A stretch of DNA of 64,000 bases from Mycobacterium yunnanensis (GTDB taxonomy: Bacteria; Actinomycetota; Actinomycetes; Mycobacteriales; Mycobacteriaceae): NCBI RefSeq assembly GCF_025823185.1, contig NZ_JACKVK010000009.1:372001-436000 (forward strand), read 5' to 3'. The notes below the pieces were generated by a model, which ran no database searches, had not been told where the DNA came from, and saw nothing but the letters and a program-made list of their open reading frames with translations. Below are positions 17,028-25,282 of this stretch, piece after piece (position 1 is the first letter of the stretch; every line of letters begins with the position of its first letter). A program made the translations under genes and the position numbers.

Positions 17028-18479
17028 ATGGTCGAGATGTTGGATGCACCCCATGACGCCGAACCGCGCGCAGACCAGGCCGCCGCGCCGTCGCGCCGCC
17101 CGTCGTGGTGGCAAAGCCTGCAGGCCGAGTCCACGCGTCGCGCCCTGCTCCTGACGGCCCTCGGTGGCCTCCTGATCGCCGGCGTCATCACCGCGATCCC
17201 CGGTGGTGACCGCAGCGGTCTGCCCGTCGGACTCAACGCCGGGACCACCGCGCTCGGGGGCGGTTCCCGCGGCAACGCCACCTTCGACCACGCCGTCCGC
17301 GGCACCTGCCTGAACTGGCCCGAACAAGTTCCGGACGCCGCGCAGATCGTGGACTGCAAGGACGAGCACCGCTTCGAGGTCGCCGACCGCATCGACATGC
17401 GGACCTTCCCGGGCAGCGAGTACGGCCCCGATGCCGCCCCGCCCACCGAGGCCCGCATCCGACAGATCAGCCAGGAGCAGTGCCAGGCCGCGGCGCGGCA
17501 GTACCTCGGCGCGAAGTACGACCCCAACGGTCGGTTCAGCGTCAGCCTGGTGTGGTCGGGTGACAAGGCGTGGCGTCAGGCCGACGAGCGCCGCATGCTG
17601 TGCGGCCTGCAGCTCGCGGGCCCCGACGGTCACCAGCTCGCATTCACCGGCAAGGTCGCCGACAACGACCAGTCCAAGGTGTGGCCCGCAGGGACGTGCC
17701 TGGGCATCGACCCGGCCACCAACCAGCCCACCGACGTTCCGGTCGACTGCGCCAAGCCGCACGCGATGGAGGTGACCGGCGCGGTCGACCTCGCCGAGAA
17801 GTTCCCCGGGCCCGTACCGCCGGACGGCGACCAGGACCAGTTCGTCAAGGACGCGTGCACGAAGATGACCGACGCGTACCTCGCGCCGGTCGCGCTGCGC
17901 AAGACCACCCTGACCCTGATCTACAGCACGATTTCGCTGCCCAGTTGGACCGCAGGCAGCAAGCAGGTGTCGTGCAGCATCGGTGCGACCCTCGGCAACG
18001 GTGGCTGGTCGACACTGCTGAACAGCGCCAAGGGACCGTTGCTGATCAACGGTCAGCCGCCCGTCGCCGTGCCGGACATTCCGGAGGAGCGCCTCGACAT
18101 GCCGCCGATCCCGCTGCCCTCGGTGGACACCTCGTCGCAGACGTCGTCGCAGATCGACCTCAGCGATCAGAGCGGGTCGAGCAGCAGCTCGAGCGGCTCC
18201 GGCAACCAGGGCAACGACCACATGCCCGGCCAGCAGCAGGCCGGCCCCTCGCAGACGCAGAGCACTCAGACCCAGAGTCCGTCGAGTTCGGGCACGGCTC
18301 CGCCGCCGCAGGGCAACACGTTCCTCAACGGGCCGCCGCCTCCGCCCGGACCCCAGGGCGACGGTGGTCTGCCGCCTCAGGACGGCGTTCTACCGCCGCC
18401 CCCACCGGCCGAGGGTGACCCGGCTGCACCGCCCGCTCCCGTCCTACCGGTCATCCCGGGCCCGCCGCCCGGGCAGTAG
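17028..18479 (+). CDS. Septum-formation-domain membrane protein, Rv3835 type
   Basis: This 483-residue protein has one N-terminal membrane helix (about residues 40-60) after a short cytoplasmic segment. The extracytoplasmic septum-formation-family domain carries several paired cysteines (CLNW, IVDCKDEHRF, MLCGLQL, VPVDCAKPHAMEV). The C-terminal 130 residues are a low-complexity tail rich in Ser, Gln, Pro and Gly. It probably acts in the cell envelope, but its biochemical role is unknown. The ATG at 17028 was used; a second ATG at 17037 is possible. It is divergent from serS and probably co-transcribed with the metallopeptidase gene six bases downstream. Confidence 0.82.
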   Translation: MVEMLDAPHDAEPRADQAAAPSRRPSWWQSLQAESTRRALLLTALGGLLIAGVITAIPGGDRSGLPVGLNAGTTALGGGSRGNATFDHAVRGTCLNWPEQVPDAAQIVDCKDEHRFEVADRIDMRTFPGSEYGPDAAPPTEARIRQISQEQCQAAARQYLGAKYDPNGRFSVSLVWSGDKAWRQADERRMLCGLQLAGPDGHQLAFTGKVADNDQSKVWPAGTCLGIDPATNQPTDVPVDCAKPHAMEVTGAVDLAEKFPGPVPPDGDQDQFVKDACTKMTDAYLAPVALRKTTLTLIYSTISLPSWTAGSKQVSCSIGATLGNGGWSTLLNSAKGPLLINGQPPVAVPDIPEERLDMPPIPLPSVDTSSQTSSQIDLSDQSGSSSSSSGSGNQGNDHMPGQQQAGPSQTQSTQTQSPSSSGTAPPPQGNTFLNGPPPPPGPQGDGGLPPQDGVLPPPPPAEGDPAAPPAPVLPVIPGPPPGQ

Positions 18480-18485
18480 CCGGCG

Positions 18486-18836
18486 ATGGCCGTTCAGATG
18501 AGCTCGCACCGATTCGACGAGCTGGTGTCCGACGCCCTCGACGAGATCCCGCCCGCGTTGGCCAAGGCGATCGACAACGTCGTCGTGCTGGTGCAGGACC
18601 GTCACCCCGACGAGCCCGAGCTGCTGGGTCTCTACGAGGGCGTTGCGCTGACCGAACGGGATTCGACGTACTTCGGCTCGCTGCCGGACACCATCACGAT
18701 CTACCGTGCGGCGTTGCTGGACATCTGCGACACCGAGGCCGACGTGGTCGACGAGGTGACCGTGACCGTGATTCACGAGATCGCCCATCACTTCGGCATC
18801 GACGACGACAGGCTGCACGAACTCGGTTGGGCCTGA
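18486..18836 (+). CDS. Small zinc metallopeptidase family protein (zincin, Rv3836 type)
   Basis: This 116-residue cytoplasmic protein matches the minimal metallopeptidase family with a single HEIAHHFGIDDDRL motif near its C-terminus. That motif supplies HExxH plus a third acidic ligand. No signal peptide is seen. Actual peptidase activity has not been shown for most members. It starts six bases after the stop of the septum-formation gene. Confidence 0.85.
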   Translation: MAVQMSSHRFDELVSDALDEIPPALAKAIDNVVVLVQDRHPDEPELLGLYEGVALTERDSTYFGSLPDTITIYRAALLDICDTEADVVDEVTVTVIHEIAHHFGIDDDRLHELGWA

Positions 18837-18848
18837 ACCACTTCCGGG

Positions 18849-18899
18849 GTGTCCGGGGGGGTTGTCCGGGGCGAGCGGAGCGACGGGGGGTTGTCCGGC
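18849..18899 (+). repeat. Short G-rich direct repeats (GTTGTCCGG-type) between genes
   Basis: Three imperfect copies of a (G)GTTGTCCGGG unit occur at 18849-18857 (GTGTCCGGG), 18861-18870 and 18890-18899 within a very G-rich stretch after the metallopeptidase stop. Function is unknown; the G-runs could slow polymerase or form secondary structure. Confidence 0.55.
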
Positions 18900-18942
18900 G
18901 CGTTGACCAGGCTTCGTCGGTGGGCAGTGCTACAACTGAGGG

Positions 18943-19146
18943 ATGTCGGACGTCTGTCGCGAGTGCCGGGAGGACCTCGAGCACTGCCACGGCACCCTGG
19001 TGCACCACTTTCGGTCCACCGGCTCGGTCTTCGTGGAGTGCACCGAGGACTGCGTGATGCCCGACGGCCTGCACTCCTTCAGCATCGACTGTGAAGCCGT
19101 CGGATGTGGGTGCGGCGGGACGATCGTCGCGACCGCGGCCTCCTGA
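18943..19146 (+). CDS. Small cysteine-rich hypothetical protein
   Basis: This 67-residue protein has eight cysteines, including CRECREDLEHC near the start and CEAVGCGCGG near the end. The spacing suggests a small zinc-binding or iron-sulfur protein. I do not recognise a family. The ATG at 18943 follows CTGAGGG. Codon use is G/C-biased at third positions, supporting coding. The next gene is convergent and ends seven bases away. Confidence 0.6.
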   Translation: MSDVCRECREDLEHCHGTLVHHFRSTGSVFVECTEDCVMPDGLHSFSIDCEAVGCGCGGTIVATAAS

Positions 19147-19152
19147 CCCCGC

Positions 19153-19833
19153 TCAGCCCATCGGGTCGGCGTCGTGCGCCGCGTCGTCGACGGGGTGCTC
19201 GACGGGTTCGAACGGCGGCGTGTGCGGACCCCATTGCAGACAACTCCACCGGCCGTCGGTGATCGGGCTCAACACCACGGACTCGGTGTTGGCGAGGTGG
19301 TGTTCGATGGCGAAGCCCGGGTCGACGCCCGCCAGCACCGCGCCGACGAGTCGGATCGCCGCCCCGTGGCTGACCACCACGATGTCGCCGGTCCAGGCGT
19401 GGTCGTCGAGGAAGCGCAACCGTAGCTGCGTGAGCACCGGCACGTAGCGGTCCAAGACCTGCTGCGCGGTCTCTCCGCCGGGGATGGGAATGTCGAACTG
19501 CCCGTTCTGCCACAGCCGGTAGATGGCGTTGAACTCCTCGTGGGCGTCGTCGTCACTGCGGTCCTCGAGATCGCCCGCCTGCACCTCGTGGATGCCGTCG
19601 AGTTCGACGGCGTCCAACCCCAGGTGGTCGCCGATCTCGGCGGCCGTCTCGATCGCACGCAAGGCCGTGGAGCGCGCGAGCAGTCCCACGGGATGTTCGA
19701 GGGATCGGGCAAAGCTCCGTGCCTGCTCGTGACCCAGGTCGGTGAGCGGGGCTCCCGGCGGGCGGGTGTCGAGGCGTCTGGCGACGTTGCCGAGCGACTG
19801 GCCGTGGCGGACGAGTATGAGGCGACCGGTCAT
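19153..19833 (-). CDS. Histidine phosphatase / phosphoglycerate mutase-like protein, Rv3837c type
   Basis: This 226-residue protein belongs to histidine phosphatase branch 1. The catalytic RHG is at residues 9-11 in LVRHGQSLGN and the second histidine is in VVVSHGAAIR. It is translationally coupled to pheA by an ATGA overlap, the same order as in M. tuberculosis. Substrate is unknown; true glycolytic mutase activity is unlikely for this branch, and phosphatase or small-molecule hydrolase activity is more probable. Confidence 0.85.
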   Translation of the reverse strand: MTGRLILVRHGQSLGNVARRLDTRPPGAPLTDLGHEQARSFARSLEHPVGLLARSTALRAIETAAEIGDHLGLDAVELDGIHEVQAGDLEDRSDDDAHEEFNAIYRLWQNGQFDIPIPGGETAQQVLDRYVPVLTQLRLRFLDDHAWTGDIVVVSHGAAIRLVGAVLAGVDPGFAIEHHLANTESVVLSPITDGRWSCLQWGPHTPPFEPVEHPVDDAAHDADPMG

Positions 19834-20750
19834 CGGGTGCGCCCCTCCCGCAGTGCGGCCAGCCATTCGGATGCCTCGTCGGTGACCGGCGGTGTCGCAC
19901 CGACGGCCGTGCCCGTCGCCCATGAACCCAGATATCTCACGTCGGCACAACGTCTGTGGAGCGCGCGAAGTGCCTCGGCCACCGGATCGTCGTCGACGTG
20001 TCCCACACAGTCGAGGAAGAAGAAGTAGGTGCCCAGTTCGACGCGGGTGGGTCGCGATTCGATGCGGACGAGGTCGATGTCGCGGATCGCGAATTCGGTC
20101 ATCGCGGCGACCAGCGCACCGGGCACGTTGTCCAGCCGCAGCACGACCGACGTGCGGTCTGCGCCGGTTCGCGCCGGCGGTGGACCCGGAGGTCCGGCGA
20201 GGACGAATCGGGTTCTGGCGTTGGGTTCGTCGACGACGCCGTCGGCCAGGGTGTCCAGTCCGAGCCGGCGGGCGGCGAGCGCAGTGCTGACACCGGCGTC
20301 GGCTCGGCCGGCGGCGACGTCGTGGGCCGCGGCGGCGTTGGAGGTGGTCGGCACGGTGTCGGCGTTGGGCAGATGTGCCGCAAGCCACCGCTTGACCTGC
20401 GCCGCGGCAACCGGGAAGGCCGCGACGGTCCGGACGTCCGGGGGGGACGTGCCAGGACGAACGGCGATGCTGAACGCGACGTCGAGGGTGTGCTCGGCGA
20501 AGATTTGCAACGCCGTGCCCGCGGCCAGGCTGTCCATCGTGGGGACGACCGACCCCTCGATGGAGCTCTCGATGGGGGCACAGGCGTAGTCGGCGGCCCC
20601 GCTGCGGACGGCGGCCAGGGCCCCGTCGGCGCTGTCGCAGGCGATCGGCGCGAGCCGCGACGGGTCGGGGATGACGCCGGCCTGCGCCATCTGCAGCAAC
20701 GCCGCCTCGGTGAAGGTCCCCTCTGGACCTAGGTAGGCGACGCGTGGCAC
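19830..20750 (-). CDS. pheA: Prephenate dehydratase
   Basis: PheA converts prephenate to phenylpyruvate in phenylalanine biosynthesis. The protein has 306 residues (M. tuberculosis about 321). The dehydratase domain covers about 3-185 (LGPEGTFTEAA, PIESSIEGSV, and the catalytic TRFVLAG). An ACT domain at about 200-280 (VPGALVAAMTEFA, IESRPTR) binds phenylalanine for feedback inhibition. The GTG start is six bases after a TAGGGT element. The downstream phosphatase gene overlaps by four bases. Confidence 0.95.
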   Translation of the reverse strand: MPRVAYLGPEGTFTEAALLQMAQAGVIPDPSRLAPIACDSADGALAAVRSGAADYACAPIESSIEGSVVPTMDSLAAGTALQIFAEHTLDVAFSIAVRPGTSPPDVRTVAAFPVAAAQVKRWLAAHLPNADTVPTTSNAAAAHDVAAGRADAGVSTALAARRLGLDTLADGVVDEPNARTRFVLAGPPGPPPARTGADRTSVVLRLDNVPGALVAAMTEFAIRDIDLVRIESRPTRVELGTYFFFLDCVGHVDDDPVAEALRALHRRCADVRYLGSWATGTAVGATPPVTDEASEWLAALREGRTR

Positions 20751-20756
20751 GGGACA

Positions 20757-20762
20757 ACCCTA
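20757..20762 (-). promoter_or_regulatory. -10 element of leaderless pheA mRNA
   Basis: TAGGGT on the minus strand ends six bases before the pheA GTG; no ribosome binding site lies between. Confidence 0.5.
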
Positions 20763-20816
20763 TCGGCAGCAGACCCGTCGCCAGGGAACCACTTCGGGAA
20801 CACTTGCACCATTCAG

Positions 20817-20845
20817 TGAGGCTAGCCTAAGTTAGGGTTACCTCA
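20817..20845 (+). promoter_or_regulatory. Probable overlapping IdeR (iron repressor) boxes
   Basis: Two overlapping 19-base windows resemble the mycobacterial IdeR consensus. The one at 20827-20845 matches 14 of 19 positions by eye; the one at 20817-20835 matches about 12. They lie just upstream of the HugZ-like gene, whose M. tuberculosis counterpart Rv3839 is a known IdeR target. Both the position and the match support iron-responsive repression. Confidence 0.65.
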
Positions 20846-20864
20846 CCGACGGAAGGCAGGCGTG

Positions 20865-21671
20865 ATGATCGGCGACGCGACGACAGGAACCACACTGGTG
20901 GCACCCACGACGGCCGAGCGCATCCGTAGCGCATGTGCCCGCGGTGGCGACGCGATCCTCGCCACCGACGGTGTCGATCCCACGGCGACCCCGGTACACC
21001 ACCTGCTCGACGACGGATCGTTCGCCGTCATGGTGCCCACCACGGGACCGCTGGCCGCGATGTCGGTCGCGGCGGGTGCCGCGGGCATCCAGGCCGTGCT
21101 GGAGATGACCGATTACGCGCCGCTACCCCTGCGCGAACCGGTGCGCTCACTGGTGTGGATCAGCGGCAGGTTGTTCCACGTCCCCACACCAGGCCTCGCG
21201 GGACTGCTCGACCTCATCGCCGAGACGAATCCGAATCCTGCTCTGCTGCAGGTGAACACCGACACGGGCGGCGCCGACGCCTCCTACACGCTTTTGCGCC
21301 TGGAGGTCGACTCGGTGGTGGTGGCCGATTCGACCGGCGCCGAGTCGGTGGGTGTCGGCGCCTTGCTCGACGCCAAGCCCGATCCGTTCTGCGCCATGGA
21401 GTCGGGATGGTTGCAGCACCTCGAGTCCGCCCATCGCGAGGTGGTCGACCGCCTGGCCAATCGGCTGCCCGCCCCGCTACGACGCGGCCACGTGCGCCCG
21501 CTGGGCTTGGACCGCTACGGCGTGCAGTTGCGCGTCGAGGCCGAGGACGGCGACCACGACGTACGGCTTCCGTTCGCCAAGCCGGTCGACGACGCCGCCG
21601 GACTCAGCCAGGCCATCCGCATCCTGATGGGCTGCCCCTTCCTGAACGGCTTGCGCGCCCGGCGCATCTGA
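20865..21671 (+). CDS. HugZ-like/DUF2470 protein under probable IdeR control, Rv3839 type
   Basis: This 268-residue protein joins an N-terminal split-barrel (pyridoxamine-phosphate-oxidase-like) region to a C-terminal DUF2470-type domain (about 180-260, with LRRGHVRPLGLDRYGVQL). The combination is found in HugZ-type heme-binding or heme-degrading proteins. Together with the iron box upstream, a role in heme or iron handling is plausible but inferred. ATG 20865 was chosen because it lies eight bases after GGAAGG; the GTG at 20862 is an alternative. Confidence 0.78.
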   Translation: MIGDATTGTTLVAPTTAERIRSACARGGDAILATDGVDPTATPVHHLLDDGSFAVMVPTTGPLAAMSVAAGAAGIQAVLEMTDYAPLPLREPVRSLVWISGRLFHVPTPGLAGLLDLIAETNPNPALLQVNTDTGGADASYTLLRLEVDSVVVADSTGAESVGVGALLDAKPDPFCAMESGWLQHLESAHREVVDRLANRLPAPLRRGHVRPLGLDRYGVQLRVEAEDGDHDVRLPFAKPVDDAAGLSQAIRILMGCPFLNGLRARRI

Positions 21672-21700
21672 CGCCCCCGACCCCGGCCGGGCCGGGCGGC

Positions 21701-21706
21701 TACCGT
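21701..21706 (+). promoter_or_regulatory. -10 element of leaderless CPBP protease mRNA
   Basis: TACCGT ends seven bases before the GTG at 21714. Confidence 0.5.
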
Positions 21707-21713
21707 AGCTCCG

Positions 21714-22493
21714 GTGACGGGCCCGACCGACGACCTCCTGCCCGATCCCGGCAAACGGGCCATTCGCCTCGAGATCGCCGTCGTCCTGGCCGTCACGTTC
21801 GGGTTGTCTGCCTACACGGCGCTGGTGAGCCTCGTCGAAGCCGTCCTGCTCGGCCTCGCGGGCCAGAAGGTGACGCTCAACCGCAGACTCTCCCCCATCG
21901 ACCTGATCAACTTCGCCCTCAACCTGGCTTCGGTCTTCCAGCTGATCGCCTGGGGACTGCTGGGCCTCTACCTACTGTGGCGCAGCGGATACGGACCCGG
22001 CCGCATCGGACTCGGCCGGTTCCTCTGGCGCCCGGACCTGCTGGGCGGTCTCGGTCTGGCCGCGCTCATCGGCATCCCCGGACTCGCCCTCTACGTCGCG
22101 GGTCGTGCGCTCGGCATCGGGGTGGCCGTCGTCCCGTCCGAACTGGGTGACACCTGGTGGCGCATCCCGGTCCTGCTGGCGGTGGCCTTCGCCAACGGCT
22201 GGGCCGAGGAGGTGATCGTCGTCGCGTTCCTCATGACACGGCTGCGCCAGCTCGGCCTCTCGCCGACGGTCGTCCTGGTGGCGTCGAGCCTGCTGCGCGG
22301 CGCCTATCACCTCTATCAAGGCTTCGGCGCGGGTGTCGGAAACGTCGCGATGGGCCTGGTGTTCGGCTACGCCTGGCGACGGACGGGGCGGTTGTGGCCG
22401 CTGATCGTGGCCCACGGCCTCATCGACGCCGTCGCCTACGTCGGGTACGCCTTGCTCGCCGGACACCTCGGCTGGCTGGGGATCAAGACCTGA
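21714..22493 (+). CDS. CPBP-family (CAAX protease/bacteriocin-processing-like) membrane protein
   Basis: This 259-residue protein has about six to seven hydrophobic helices. The CPBP signature residues are visible: WAEEVIVVAF (paired glutamates), the histidine of LLRGAYHLYQG, and AHGLIDAVAYV. The usual arginine of EExxxR is replaced by valine, so catalytic competence should not be assumed. The function of mycobacterial members is unknown. The GTG start follows TACCGT by seven bases. M. tuberculosis does not have this gene between Rv3839 and Rv3840. Confidence 0.8.
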   Translation: MTGPTDDLLPDPGKRAIRLEIAVVLAVTFGLSAYTALVSLVEAVLLGLAGQKVTLNRRLSPIDLINFALNLASVFQLIAWGLLGLYLLWRSGYGPGRIGLGRFLWRPDLLGGLGLAALIGIPGLALYVAGRALGIGVAVVPSELGDTWWRIPVLLAVAFANGWAEEVIVVAFLMTRLRQLGLSPTVVLVASSLLRGAYHLYQGFGAGVGNVAMGLVFGYAWRRTGRLWPLIVAHGLIDAVAYVGYALLAGHLGWLGIKT

Positions 22494-22513
22494 GCTGAGG
22501 CCTCACCGGCACG

Positions 22514-22519
22514 TACATT
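22514..22519 (+). promoter_or_regulatory. -10 element of leaderless LCP gene mRNA
   Basis: TACATT ends seven bases before the GTG at 22527. Confidence 0.45.
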
Positions 22520-22526
22520 CGAGCGC

Positions 22527-23771
22527 GTGAGCGAGAACCGGCCGCCCGATCCGCGGCGCCCCCGGCCGCCGCGGGAGGCGTCGCAGGTCATCCGGCGCGA
22601 TCCGAACTACCGGCCGCCACCGTTGCGGCGGCCGCCCGACGCCACCCAGCCGATCGCCCCACCGCGGCGCACCCCGCCGCCGGTGACACCGCCGCCGCCC
22701 CCGCCGCCCAGGTACCGGCCCGCGCCGCCCGCACCTCCGCGTCGCCCTCCCCCGTCGCGCCGCCCCGCACCGGCGCCCCCCGCGCCGACCCCCGTGGTGC
22801 GCACACCCAGGCGCAAGCGGCACTGGGGCCGCCTCCTGATGGCCATGGTTTTGCTCCTCGTCGCGGCGACGGTCGGCACCGCCGTCTGGGTCGACACGTC
22901 ACTCGAGCGCGTGCCCGCCCTCACCGCACTGCCCGACCGGCCCCCCGCCGACAGCGGCACCACGTGGCTGCTCGTCGGCTCGGACAGCCGTCAGGGACTC
23001 ACCGACGAACAACAGTCCGAGCTCGCCACCGGAGGAGACCTCGGCAACGGGAGGACGGACACGATCCTCCTGGTCCACGTGCCGGGCCTGGGATCCGACG
23101 TCCCGACCACGATGGTGTCGATCCCGCGCGACTCCTACCTTCCGATACCGGGGTTCGGCGAGGACAAGGTCAACGCGGCGTTCGCGCTGGGCGGTGCGCC
23201 GTTGCTGGCGCAGACGGTCGAACAGGCCACCGGGCTGCGGCTGGACCGCTACGCCGAGATCGGCTTCGACGGCTTCGCGACCATGGTCGACGCCGTCGGC
23301 GGTGTGACGATGTGTCCGTCCGAGCCGGTCGACGACCCGCTGGCGGGGGTGGATCTGGCCGCCGGCTGCCAGAAACTGGACGGCCGCAACGCCCTTGGCT
23401 ACGTCCGGTCGCGGGCCACGCCGCGCGCGGACCTCGACCGCATGACCCATCAGCGGGAGTTCATGGCGGCGCTGATGCACCGGGCGACGAGTCCGGCCGT
23501 CCTGCTCAACCCCCTGCGCTGGTACCCGATGACGCATGCAGCGTCGGGTGCGGTCACGGTGGACACCGGCGCACACGTCTGGGATCTGGCCCGGCTCGCG
23601 TGGGCACTGCACGGCGACGTCACCACCACCACCGTGCCGATCGGCGAGTTCACCACGAGCGACGCGGGATCGGTCGTCGTGTGGAATGCCGAGGCCGCCA
23701 ATCGGCTGTTTCACGCGATGGCGACCGATGCCGCTGTTCCCCAGGACGTGCTCGACGCAGGCAGCGGTTAG
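22527..23771 (+). CDS. LytR-CpsA-Psr (LCP) family cell-wall polymer ligase
   Basis: The protein has 414 residues. The cytoplasmic N-terminus (about 95 residues) is almost entirely proline, arginine and alanine, followed by one membrane helix (about 104-124). The extracytoplasmic LCP domain follows with the conserved GSDSRQG, GRTDTILLVHV, SIPRDSYLPIPG and YVRSRATPRADLDRM arginine motifs. LCP enzymes join undecaprenyl- or decaprenyl-linked polymers such as arabinogalactan to peptidoglycan. Rv3840 at this position in M. tuberculosis is much shorter. No C-terminal LytR_C domain is present. Confidence 0.9.
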   Translation: MSENRPPDPRRPRPPREASQVIRRDPNYRPPPLRRPPDATQPIAPPRRTPPPVTPPPPPPPRYRPAPPAPPRRPPPSRRPAPAPPAPTPVVRTPRRKRHWGRLLMAMVLLLVAATVGTAVWVDTSLERVPALTALPDRPPADSGTTWLLVGSDSRQGLTDEQQSELATGGDLGNGRTDTILLVHVPGLGSDVPTTMVSIPRDSYLPIPGFGEDKVNAAFALGGAPLLAQTVEQATGLRLDRYAEIGFDGFATMVDAVGGVTMCPSEPVDDPLAGVDLAAGCQKLDGRNALGYVRSRATPRADLDRMTHQREFMAALMHRATSPAVLLNPLRWYPMTHAASGAVTVDTGAHVWDLARLAWALHGDVTTTTVPIGEFTTSDAGSVVVWNAEAANRLFHAMATDAAVPQDVLDAGSG

Positions 23772-23837
23772 CCAACCCTGTGTTTGCCAACGCTGATAGC
23801 AAACCCTTTCCAACGGGTACGTTAGCCGGCCCGCGGA

Positions 23838-23856
23838 TTAGGGCAACCTGGCCTTA
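23838..23856 (+). promoter_or_regulatory. Candidate IdeR-binding region upstream of bfrB
   Basis: The sequence beginning TTAGGGCAACCTGG matches the 19-base IdeR consensus at about 12 positions. Further TTAG-type half-sites occur upstream at 23768 and 23822 and downstream near 23859. In M. tuberculosis, IdeR activates bfrB by binding tandem boxes upstream of the promoter; the multi-site layout here agrees with that. Confidence 0.5.
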
Positions 23857-23896
23857 ATTAGTCAGACCTTTGATGACAATGGCCGTTGACCTGCAC

Positions 23897-23902
23897 TAGC
23901 GT
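23897..23902 (+). promoter_or_regulatory. -10 element of bfrB (leaderless)
   Basis: TAGCGT ends seven bases before the ATG of bfrB at 23910, downstream of the candidate IdeR sites. Confidence 0.5.
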
Positions 23903-23909
23903 TCACAGC

Positions 23910-24455
23910 ATGAGCGAAGTCACCACCCACGAGACGAAGTTCCACCACCTGCTCCAGGAACAGATCCGCATGGAGTTCACCGCGTCGCAGCAATACACCG
24001 CGATCGCCGTGCACTTCGACGCCGCCGATCTTCCGCAGTTGGCGAAGCACTTCTACGCTCAGGCCCTCGACGAGCGCAACCACGCGATGATGATCGTCCA
24101 GTACCTCGTCGACCGCGACGTCGAGGTCGAGATCCCGGGCGTCGACGCCGTGCGCAATTCGTTCACCACGCCGACCGATGCGCTGCGCCTGGCCCTCGAG
24201 CAGGAGCGGACCGTCACCGACCACATCAGCCGCCTGGCCGCCGTCGCGCGCGATGAGGGCGACTACCTCGGCGAGCAGTTCATGCAGTGGTTCCTCAAGG
24301 AACAGGTCGAGGAAGTCGCGCTGATGACCACGCTGGTTCGGGTCAGCGAGCGCGCGGGTGCCGACCTGTTCCACCTGGAGGACTTCGTCGCCCGCGAGGT
24401 CAGCGCCGACGAGGCCGACGCCACCGCCCCCAAGGCCGCCGGCGGCAGACTCTAA
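23910..24455 (+). CDS. bfrB: BfrB, non-heme ferritin
   Basis: BfrB is the main iron-storage ferritin; it oxidises Fe(II) and stores it as a mineral in a 24-mer shell. The protein has 181 residues, the same as Rv3841. Ferroxidase-site residues lie in the EFTASQQYTAIA helix and in the ALDERNHAMM helix (E and H), and QVEEVALMTTL supplies the remaining glutamates. A flexible C-terminal tail follows residue 165. The ATG at 23910 was chosen over an upstream GTG-type start because it matches the family N-terminus and the leaderless promoter. The stop overlaps the convergent glpQ1 stop by four bases. Confidence 0.96.
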   Translation: MSEVTTHETKFHHLLQEQIRMEFTASQQYTAIAVHFDAADLPQLAKHFYAQALDERNHAMMIVQYLVDRDVEVEIPGVDAVRNSFTTPTDALRLALEQERTVTDHISRLAAVARDEGDYLGEQFMQWFLKEQVEEVALMTTLVRVSERAGADLFHLEDFVAREVSADEADATAPKAAGGRL

Positions 24456-25282
24456 GCGCCGTCGGGCCGGGCCTCGGACAGGCCGTTCTGCAGCCAATCC
24501 TTGGTGCGGCCAGGATGATTGGTGGCCACCCACGCCACGCCGACGTCGCGGCAGTAGCGCACGTCCTCGTAGTGGTCCACGGTCCAGCAGTACAGTGCCC
24601 TGCCGTGCGCGGCGGCACGGTCGACGAGTTCGGGGTGCTCACGCAGCGTGGCGATCGACGGCCCCACCGCGGTGGCGCCCACCGTCGTCGCCGCGCTGCC
24701 ACCCAGGTAACGAGACGTGTCGCCCAGCAGCACCGTGGGCAGCATCGGCGCCGCCCGGCGAATCCGCCACACCGCGGCCGCCGAGAAGGAGATCACCACG
24801 GCCCGAGACAGATCGGCCGACGCCGGCGAGGCGATGCCGTAGCGGTGCAGCAGCGCCAGCACCTTGCTCTCCACCAGCGCGCCGTAGCGGACGGGATGCT
24901 TGGTCTCGATGAAGATCTTGACCGGGCGGTTCCAATCCAGGACCAACCCGACTAGGTCGTCGAGGGTGAGCAGCCCGGTCTCGCCCTGCCCACCGTCGAC
25001 GTTGGCACTGGAATGCCAGGCGCCGTAATTGAATTCGCGCAACTCGGCAAGCGTCATGTCGCTCACCAAACCGGTGCCGTTCGACGTGCGGTCGACCCGC
25101 CGGTCGTGCACGCAGACCAGGTGCCCGTCACGCGTCAGCCGCACGTCGCATTCGACGCCGTCGGCACCTTCCTGCAGGGCCAGCTCGTAGGCCGCCACCG
25201 TGTGCTCGGGACGTTCTGCCGACGCGCCCCGGTGCGCCACCACGAACGGATGGCCCCCCACTGCCCCGTCGGCTGACGTCAT
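24452..25282 (-). CDS. glpQ1: Glycerophosphodiester phosphodiesterase GlpQ1
   Basis: This 276-residue GDPD-family enzyme releases glycerol-3-phosphate and an alcohol from glycerophosphodiesters. The HRG motif (VAHRGASAERPE, near 17-27), ECDVRLTRDGHLVCVHD (acid ligands and general histidine) and IETKHP are all present. No signal peptide is seen, so it is predicted to be cytoplasmic and to act in phospholipid recycling. It is translationally coupled to the upstream DUF4328 membrane gene (ATGA). Rv3842c is the counterpart. Confidence 0.93.
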   Translation of the reverse strand: MTSADGAVGGHPFVVAHRGASAERPEHTVAAYELALQEGADGVECDVRLTRDGHLVCVHDRRVDRTSNGTGLVSDMTLAELREFNYGAWHSSANVDGGQGETGLLTLDDLVGLVLDWNRPVKIFIETKHPVRYGALVESKVLALLHRYGIASPASADLSRAVVISFSAAAVWRIRRAAPMLPTVLLGDTSRYLGGSAATTVGATAVGPSIATLREHPELVDRAAAHGRALYCWTVDHYEDVRYCRDVGVAWVATNHPGRTKDWLQNGLSEARPDGA

